A stretch of 64,000 bases of DNA from Fremontodendron californicum (Eukaryota > Streptophyta > Magnoliopsida > Malvales > Malvaceae). The notes under the pieces are model-generated. The model did no database searches, was not told the DNA's origin, and worked only from the letters and a program-made list of their open reading frames with translations. Shown here piece by piece: positions 61,075-64,000 of the stretch. Made by a program: the position numbers and the translations under genes. Location of the stretch: positions 5,208,001 through 5,272,000 of the forward strand of contig JAULJL010000003.1 of assembly GCA_030761205.1 (NCBI GenBank), written 5' to 3'. The stretch's first letter is position 1. Each line of letters starts with the position of its first letter.

Positions 61075-61990
61075 ATCTATATATATAGAAGCAGATTACA
61101 ACAAATATGTAAAAACGAACAAGGACACTTACAGTAATTGATTTGAAAAAATCAATATCGAGTCAAGGTTGGACCTTTTAACCTTAAGACGTTTTTTGCC
61201 TGTCTAAGGTGCTTACAGTATCGATGCAAATCGTCTCCCAGGTTTCCTCGATATACGTTGCAAATGAGAGCACACCCGGATGCAACACAGCGAACTGAAG
61301 AATGTTGAAGTCTCTCTCAGAAAGCAAGAATATTTTCGGTGAATAAGTATTTTAAAACAGATACAAACAGTCCTATTTATAGATACATAGAAGTCTGTTC
61401 GGTCAGACACAACTGCTGGACATGAACCGGTTCGGTCAAAAGACAAGTCTGAATCAATAAACCGGTTCAATCCAAAAGGCAGAACTGAACAGACACATTC
61501 TAGAAGAAGAATTATTCAGACAAACATAAAGCTGGTTGGATTTGAGCTGGTTCGGCTGCTTGGTGTTGAGCTGGTTCGGTTTGGACAAAAATAATCCGGT
61601 TGGGCAGTAAAAAATTATTTACTGACCCAAACCCAAACCCGACCCGACCCAACCCAACCCAGCCCAGCCCAGCCCGGCGGCGGCGGCGCGCGCGTGTGGT
61701 CTAGCACAAGGTGTGTAGGTCCTCACCCTCCACAAAAACTTGGGTGCTCCTTGGGGCCCAACCTATCATGACACTCTAGCTTATATAAACTATAAGCTAA
61801 AGTCATTCTTAGTCCTATGTGGGATTGACTACCACACATACCTTCAACCAACTTTCCTTCCTCTTCAAGTGGGTAAATAATGAGACTAATTTCTCATTCA
61901 CTTTGATATCATTTGTGTACGACAACCTACGTATTAGAATACGTATTTCGTATATATATACATACTTAATATATACTATGATATCTAACA
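61075..61990 (-). mobile_element. 3' LTR of a Ty1/copia element (minus strand)
   Basis: On the minus strand the LTR begins TGTTAGATATCATAG right after the polypurine tract at 61990. It includes a TATA box (61374-61381) and a GC-rich segment (61640-61700) with (GGGCT)n and (GCC)n runs. The far end is not certain: no clear CA terminus stands out, and the LTR-like sequence fades between about 61030 and 61120. The insertion lies just downstream of the broken natriuretic peptide fragment. Confidence 0.65.
61374..61381 (-). promoter_or_regulatory. TATA box in the copia LTR
   Basis: CTATAAATAGG on the minus strand, in a typical position some 600 bp into the LTR; it would start the retrotransposon RNA shortly downstream (towards 61340). 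Confidence 0.55.
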
Positions 61991-62000
61991 ATCCCCCACA
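61991..62000 (-). other. Polypurine tract of the copia element
   Basis: TGTGGGGGAT on the minus strand directly precedes the TGTTAG start of the LTR, as expected for plus-strand primer function. Confidence 0.75.
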
Positions 62001-62575
62001 TGAATGGAAATTGTCTGAATAAAATGACAAACTGACTCGGAGTACGAGAGAGACTATCTTTGAAGAGTAATTGCATCAAGATAGGTAGCTTTTGGCTTTG
62101 AACCTTCCATAGTGAATAACTATCGGATTTACTCGGCTAACTAGTGAACATGATGTCTTGAACTATTCAGCCTTTGGTGTAAACCAAGACAATAATTATC
62201 ACACAATTCCCCTTCGAACATCTTCGGTTCTCACGGTTGTGTCCATTTTGGCCTCGGACACTTCCTGATTTCTTATGAGTACTCTAGAGGATTTAGCCTG
62301 ATCAATTCTCATAGAAGTGGCCACGTTTCTTACTCATAATAGGTGATTGCTCATTAAGAGTATCCTGCAATACCCCACTTGATCATTTATCAAGCTATAA
62401 GAATCATTAAAAGCAAAGCTTATCCTACCTTGCAGGCAGCACTAAATCATCATAGGAATGGATAAGAGTGTTTAACTCTTTTAGTGCTTACACACAGTTA
62501 CATAATTTAGTTGTCCCTTTTGAACCTAGATCTTGGGATCTCCAGTCAGCTAGGTTGGGTTTCCACTATGTAACT
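62001..62575 (-). other. Noncoding 3' spacer of the copia element
   Basis: About 575 bp lie between the pol stop and the polypurine tract, longer than in many copia elements. No coding frame or known motif is seen. Confidence 0.55.
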
Positions 62576-64000
62576 TTAATTTATAGGCTTAAGACCCATT
62601 CCCCTCGATGATGTATTTACTTGCTCTCTCGTTAAACCTTTAGTAAGCGGATCCGCAATATTATCCTTTGATTTTACATAATCAATAGAGATAATTCCAT
62701 TTGAGAGCAACTGTCTAACGGTGTTGTGTCTTCGACGAATGTGTCGAGATTTACCGTTATATAAACTACTCTGTGCCCTACCAATTGCAGATTGGCTATC
62801 GCAATGTATACTTATTGCCGGCACAGGTTTCGGCCAATATGGAATATCTTCTAAAAAATTCCGAAGCCATTATGCTTCTTCTCCAGCTTTATCTAAAGCT
62901 ATAAACTCAGATTCCATAGTGGATCTGGCAATACATGTTTGTTTAGAAGATTTCCATGACACTGCAGCTCCTCCAATAGTAAAGATAAATCCGCTAGTAG
63001 ATTTAGAATCTTTAGTATCGGATATCCAGTTTGCATCAGTGTATCCTTCAAGTACAGCTGGATATCTTGTATAATGCAGTCCATAACTTGAGGTGTATCT
63101 CAAATATCTAAGTACCCTCACAATGGCCTTCCAGTGATCCTCTCCAGGATTACTAGTAAATCTACTCAGTTTGCTAACTGAGTAAGCTATATCTGGTCTT
63201 GTGCAGTTCATAAGATACATTAGACTACCAATTATTCGCGAATATTCTATTTGAGATATTGCGTCACCAGTATTTTTCTTTAGATGTAAATGAACATCTA
63301 CGGGTGTTTTGGCTATATTGGTATCATTCTTACTGAATTTCTCAAGAATATTATTTACATAATGATCTTGAGATATTACCAAGCCATCTTGTGTTTTAGA
63401 AATTTTAATTCCTAAAACCACATCAGCTACACCCATATCTTTCATATAACCAAGTTTTGGTAGCTTTTATGATCTCATTGTTACTGCCTAAGATCAACAT
63501 ATCGTCTACGTATAGACAAACAATGACATATTCCTTATTCGTATCTTTTACGTAAACGCACTTATTACATTCATTAATACGAAAACCATTTGACAACATT
63601 GTATTGTCAAATTTTTGATGCCATTGTTTAGGAGCTTGTTTTAAACCATATAATGATTTAACAAGTCTACAGACCTTCCTTTCCTGTCCCGGAACTTTGA
63701 ACCCTTCGGGTTGTTCCATATAGATTTCTTCGTCTAAATCTCCATTTAGGAAAGCTGTCTTAACATCCATTTGGTGTATAACGAGATTGTTAAGAGCTGC
63801 TATAGCTATTAACATTCGAATAGATGTTATTCTCGTAACTGGTGAATACGTATCAAAATAATCGAGCCCTTCCTTTTGCCTGTATCCTTTTATTACAAGC
63901 CGGGCTTTATATTTATCAATCGTTCCATCTGCTTTCATCTTTCTCTTAAATATCCATTTGGATCCTAAAGGCTTATGCCCTTGAGGAAGATCCACCAGTT
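62576..64000 (-). pseudogene. Ty1/copia pol: reverse transcriptase and RNase H, damaged (partial)
   Basis: Minus-strand retrotransposon pol, open at the right window edge. The RT domain shows KWIFKRKMKADGTIDKYKAR, HQMDVKTAFLNGDLDEEIYM, LYGLKQAPKQWHQKFD and the catalytic YVDD (VCLYVDDMLILG). RNase H follows: [52 protein letters not shown], and near the end the usual KDNIADPLTKGL. Two lesions are visible: a frame change at about 63423-63445, between the RT palm and the following conserved block, and an in-frame TAA at 62870-62872 within RNase H. The gene order RT-RNase H at the 3' end of pol is that of Ty1/copia. Integrase and gag lie beyond the window. The copy cannot code for a full polyprotein. 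Confidence 0.92.

Noticed and set aside
61621..61660. Telomere-like ACCCAAACCCGACCC repeats
   Set aside because: The unit is irregular (ACCCA/ACCCG) and not the plant TTTAGGG repeat; it lies within the copia LTR.

Overview
The window looks like nuclear DNA of a dicotyledonous plant. It is AT-rich, its genes carry many GT-AG introns, it contains plant-only gene families (AKT-type Shaker potassium channel, BOR borate transporter, SR-cyclophilin), and the space between genes is filled with plant transposons. I cannot name the species from the sequence. No CRISPR array, operon, tRNA or rRNA was found.

Four protein-coding genes can be modelled exon by exon with closed reading frames. (1) An SR-rich cyclophilin of the CYP95 type on the minus strand at 15699-21821, 13 coding exons, 789 aa. 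(2) QCR7, subunit 7 of the mitochondrial cytochrome bc1 complex, minus strand, 28525-32959, 4 exons, 122 aa. (3) An inward-rectifier Shaker potassium channel of the AKT5/AKT6(SPIK) type, plus strand, 40485-47521, 12 exons, 917 aa, with one GC-AG intron. (4) A BOR4-like boron exporter, minus strand, 52325-56700, 13 coding exons, 673 aa. There are also three damaged or doubtful loci: a U-box/ARM-repeat pseudogene (13447-14265, minus), a frameshifted two-exon gene of unknown family (24445-25095, plus) and a broken plant natriuretic peptide (EG45-like) gene fragment (60645-60960, plus). The genes are unrelated and are not organised as a cluster, although the channel and the transporter are both membrane ion carriers about 5 kb apart.

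The window is bounded by retrotransposons. Its left edge is the 3' end of a Ty3/gypsy chromovirus (integrase end, chromodomain, polypurine tract and a complete 2.5-kb LTR, 1-3206). Its right edge is the 3' part of a minus-strand Ty1/copia element (reverse transcriptase/RNase H with one frameshift and one stop, polypurine tract, LTR, about 61075-64000).

DNA transposons fill much of the rest. At least seven small elements have TSDs of 8 bp (some imperfect), which points to hAT-type MITEs. Two look like Tourist elements with TAA duplications and two are long foldback elements. Two Helitron-like elements have the expected A|TC...hairpin...CTAG|T structure; the larger one (7070-11764) carries two successive 3' hairpins and an internal 2.2-kb duplication. 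Two inverted MITE copies flank one exon of the BOR gene, and two inverted hAT-like elements, one with a third element nested in it, swell QCR7 intron 3.
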